A DNA stretch of 64,000 nucleotides from Alentia gelatinosa (lineage: Eukaryota > Annelida > Polychaeta > Phyllodocida > Polynoidae), in the NCBI GenBank assembly GCA_950022655.1, contig OX465589.1, forward strand, positions 29,117,970-29,181,969, in the 5' to 3' direction. The notes beneath the pieces were generated by a model. That model worked only from the letters and a program-made list of their open reading frames with translations, ran no database searches and was not told the DNA's origin. The position numbers were made by a program, and so were the translations under genes. Shown here in pieces: positions 61,274 through 64,000 of this stretch; position 1 is the stretch's first letter, and the number at the start of each line of letters is the position of its first letter.

Positions 61274-61560
61274 TCGTGATGCGTATTCCTCTTGGTAGAA
61301 TGGACGTGCCGGCCTTTACTCGTGGAGTGAAAGGCAGCGAGCACGTGGCCAAAAAGACGAGAAAATGCTGGAGTACATGTGTACTGCAGTAGGGCTGGAG
61401 AAGAAGTGAGACCGGGACCGGTGCCATGGGCGCGCTCGTGACTGCGCAGTACGTGTGAGGGCCGCTAGAGGGCAGGAGGGGCGCTCGTGTTGCGCGAGAG
61501 GGGGGAACACCAGGGGGAGCAATGACCACCCCTGACCAACGGCCATGAGTAACCGATTAC

Positions 61561-62369
61561 TACAGATGACCAAAAATCCTCAGGCGAAGCCCATAAACAT
61601 CAGGCAGTCACCCAGTCCTATAATCATCATAGTTGTCAAGGAAAGTGGTGACCCAGTCATTTAAAGTGGGTATCAGTCCAAGAAAGTGGGTTATAGCTTC
61701 GGAAAAGGCGTTTCAAAATCCAAAATTTAGGAGCCCCCAGAAAAAATTTCAGAGCCCTAGAGCCATTATTTCACCTAGCTGCCATAGAAACCAACGTTAA
61801 ACCGAAATATGAGTCGAACTTAGTGGGCGGCTCACTTCTTCATAGAAATAGCGTTGGCAATGCTGAGTCTATTGGAAAACTTATATAATTCCTACCTCTC
61901 TTAGAAATGATCGTATCGAAAAGCGGTAAAGACCAAAATTTTACGGAAAATCATGGACAACACTAGAAAAATACAGAACAACTCGTAGGAGCAATATGAA
62001 ACGTCACAAAACGTCAAAAACATCTAAAACTCAGCGAAACACATACAACACAACCAAATACAAAACGCATACATTGTAGCAAAGCTCACGGATGAGCAGA
62101 GTTTATAGTAGTAGTAAGACTTGAAAAAGACCCTTTTAACGCAGGCATAGGGAAGCCTACCCAGACTACAGCCAGTAATCCACAGGGATTTTCGTTCACA
62201 AACCCCTAAAAGACTCATAGAGCGCAGTGCGGAATCTGCTTTTCCACTCTAGGCTGTCAGGGCCGAAAATAAAGTCAAGCATGTCCCACCTACATCACAA
62301 AAAAGGAACGCTTATACTTCGCACTCATGTAGACAACAGTGCGGAATCTAATCATACAGACAATGAGCG
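61561..62369 (-). other. Provirus B interval after pol (right copy)
   Basis: Matches 20,790-21,587 with a short insert near 62,120-62,130. CAGTGCGGAATCT again occurs twice. Confidence 0.55.
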
Positions 62370-63677
62370 CTAGGGGGGTTCCGCATAATTCGGAGGGCTA
62401 AATTTCCTCAGACTATAACGACCACGGCTACCGGGTGACCGTGCCGAGGTAAACCTTTTGGCTGGCAGAGTGACAGTGCCAGGCTTAACACCAGGGGCAG
62501 CCTCCGTAACCCCCTGTACCACCACGGATGGGGCTGGGCCAGAGGCGGGTAGAATGCTTGTACCCCCACCACTGTCCATATTTTTAGTACACTCCCCATT
62601 AGTCGGCAATTCATACGAGCCATGCCGGTCAATCATACCCGTTTTCTGCTCAGCACCCCTGAATGGGCGTGAACCGCGACGGGAGTGTTTCTTCACAGTT
62701 GACCGACGACGATCAACCGTTGAGACCGGAGCCTCAGACGAGTTCACCAGCTTGTGGTTCGCGGACACCGTCAAGCCCGACGGAGCCCTGGGGCCCCTGG
62801 GAGATACACCCGAAGACAGTGCGGAATCTAGACCAACGGGCGGGGGGAGGGCATAAGAGGGGAAACCTGGCTCAGGCACAACGGATCGACCAGGGATAGA
62901 TACGTTAGCATCTACGATAGACCACTCGGTCCCAGAGCACGCCTGGGCTAAGGGATACGAGGGCGAAGCTCTAGCCTCTAAAGTCGTGTCCGGCGGACCA
63001 GACGAGGCCGGAGCTTCTCCAACCAAATCACAATTACTGTCATTAGAAAAAATCCCCTCCTTAGTCGCGTCATCATACAGACGACTCAGGCGATCATTCG
63101 CTAGGGCAGGCGACCAAGGACCGTACACTCTTTTTACCTTAGCAATAGCACCAGGCTGCGGCGACGAAATCAACAAATACACCAGATCACCTACAATGAA
63201 TTCAGCGGGGCGACATTTCTGGTCACATCTAGCCCTAATCTTAGCTTTGTAATCCTCTAAAACATCATTAGTCATCTGGGTAAATAGTCCGATATTGTCT
63301 TTGATTCTCATGAAAAATTCATGATCAATAAGAGAATCAGGGAATCCAGTCATGGTAGGTAAATTCATTGACAACGGATCCCTACCAAACAGCAGCGAAT
63401 ATGGGGCAAACCCAGTTCTACCAGAGATAGTTGACCGGATTGTCCATAAAGCATACGGAATGACTTCAGGCCATCTATCATAAGAACCTTCCATATAGCA
63501 TGCCATTATTTCTTCTAAAGCTTTCTGACCACGTTCAGCTCTGGCATTCCCAGTAGGTTGGCCACCTGAAGTGAACGTTTGTTTGCAAGCCAGACGTTTA
63601 GTTACCTCGTTAAATAGAGTAGACAGGTAGTTCGGGCCTCTATCGGAATGCAGACGTTCTACTTGCCATACCTGCAT
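62370..63677 (-). pseudogene. pol: Provirus B integrase, C-terminal domain deleted (right copy)
   Basis: 435 residues. The DD35E second Asp and the Glu are present (LHSDRGPNY, ARAERGQKAL). A 120-bp in-frame deletion at 63,139/63,140 removes the GPY core of the C-terminal domain, joining GAIAK to VKRVYGPW. A 6-bp deletion lies near 62,893. At about 63,660 CGTCC has become TGCC, shifting the frame so that the first part of the core is in another frame. Confidence 0.85.
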
Positions 63678-64000
63678 ACGATACCTTTCACAAAGTATTC
63701 AGCAGTATTATCAGTGGTACTATCTATTGTACAAAAAGCTTCGGGCCAACCCGTCAAAAGATCAATAAAAGTGAGTATGTATTTAGAACCATCAAAAACA
63801 GTTTTCATAGGACCTATAAAATCCGTAGCAACTCACTGAAATGGGTAGCTAGGACACTCCCATGACTGAGCTGGAGCCTGAAAATGTGGTACTTTCTTTC
63901 TTACTGCACAAACTTCACAACTTCGAACATACTGGCAAATATCTTTATGCATGTTTCGCCAGTAGAAATCCAGAGTAACTCTTTCAGCCACACTCTGAAT
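63678..64000 (-). pseudogene. pol: Provirus B integrase N-terminal part (right copy, cut by window end)
   Basis: Holds the start of the core, the TGA (63,833-63,835) also found in all three left-copy repeats, and the zinc domain with CEVC. The window ends inside this domain. Confidence 0.8.

Larger units (their letters stand above)
56392..61560 (-). mobile_element. Ngaro-type element (right copy)
   Basis: 5,169 bp between ATTAC at 56,392 and ATTAC ending at 61,560. Split repeats: B2 56,392-56,654, A2 56,697-56,901, B1 56,897-57,167, A1 61,356-61,560. Same insertion point as the left copy. Confidence 0.88.
40672..64000. repeat. Right copy of the 40.7-kb duplicated block
   Basis: This copy starts inside the integrase of element A, collinear with base 1, and is cut by the window end at the position matching 23,341. 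It is the better copy for the first element A 3' ORF (its ATG is kept) and for env, which is open over 890 codons. It is the worse copy for integrase, which has lost part of its C-terminal domain. Confidence 0.95.
46195..64000 (-). mobile_element. Provirus B, right copy (cut by window end)
   Basis: Contains 3' LTR, env, the accessory interval, the nested Ngaro and the end of pol. Its RT, protease, gag and 5' LTR would lie beyond 64,000. Confidence 0.85.

Overview
The window is animal (metazoan) DNA made almost entirely of nested retroelements. No single-copy host gene, rRNA, tRNA or CRISPR array was recognised. Evidence for an animal source: Ty3/Gypsy pol genes, a baculovirus-F-like envelope gene, a tyrosine-recombinase (Ngaro-type) retroelement, a piggyBac-like MITE and interstitial TTAGGG arrays. 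A non-arthropod, probably marine, invertebrate is my guess; the species cannot be read from the sequence.

Layout. Positions 1-23,341 and 40,672-64,000 are two copies of one sequence, about 1-1.5% different with scattered indels, repeating with a period near 40.67 kb. Within one period, on the + strand, there is a 5'-truncated Ty3/Gypsy element A: gag from 35,571, protease, RT, RNase H, integrase to 41,170, then an unusual 3' block of ORFs at 41,792-44,586 behind a TATA box, then a 531-bp LTR. That LTR is split by a large minus-strand provirus B (5,416-32,683). B has TG...CA LTRs of about 1.8 and 2.2 kb, a GACC target duplication at both outer ends, a primer-binding site, gag, protease-RT-RNase H-integrase, a long pol-env interval and an F-type env. 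A 5.17-kb Ngaro-type element (15,616-20,789) is nested in the pol-env interval. Part of the integrase is present as three tandem 1,341-bp copies. Between the element A copies lies 2.6 kb of TTAGGG-containing satellite (33,013-35,570).

Inferred order of events: satellite, element A, provirus B inside the element A LTR, Ngaro inside B, then duplication of the whole block. Differences between the two LTRs of B (about 1.8% by eye) slightly exceed those between the two 40.7-kb copies, which fits this order.

The least explained part is the pol-env interval of provirus B (10,769-15,615). It carries promoter-like clusters and ORFs on the strand opposite to gag-pol-env, plus small minus-strand ORFs, one of them cysteine-rich. 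Subtracting the nested Ngaro and the two extra integrase repeats, B would be about 19.4 kb, well over the 7-9 kb usual for env-bearing Gypsy elements. Most pol genes here are broken; gag of B and one env copy (48,872-51,544) are uninterrupted. The duplicate may be a real segmental duplication or an assembly artefact joining two haplotypes.
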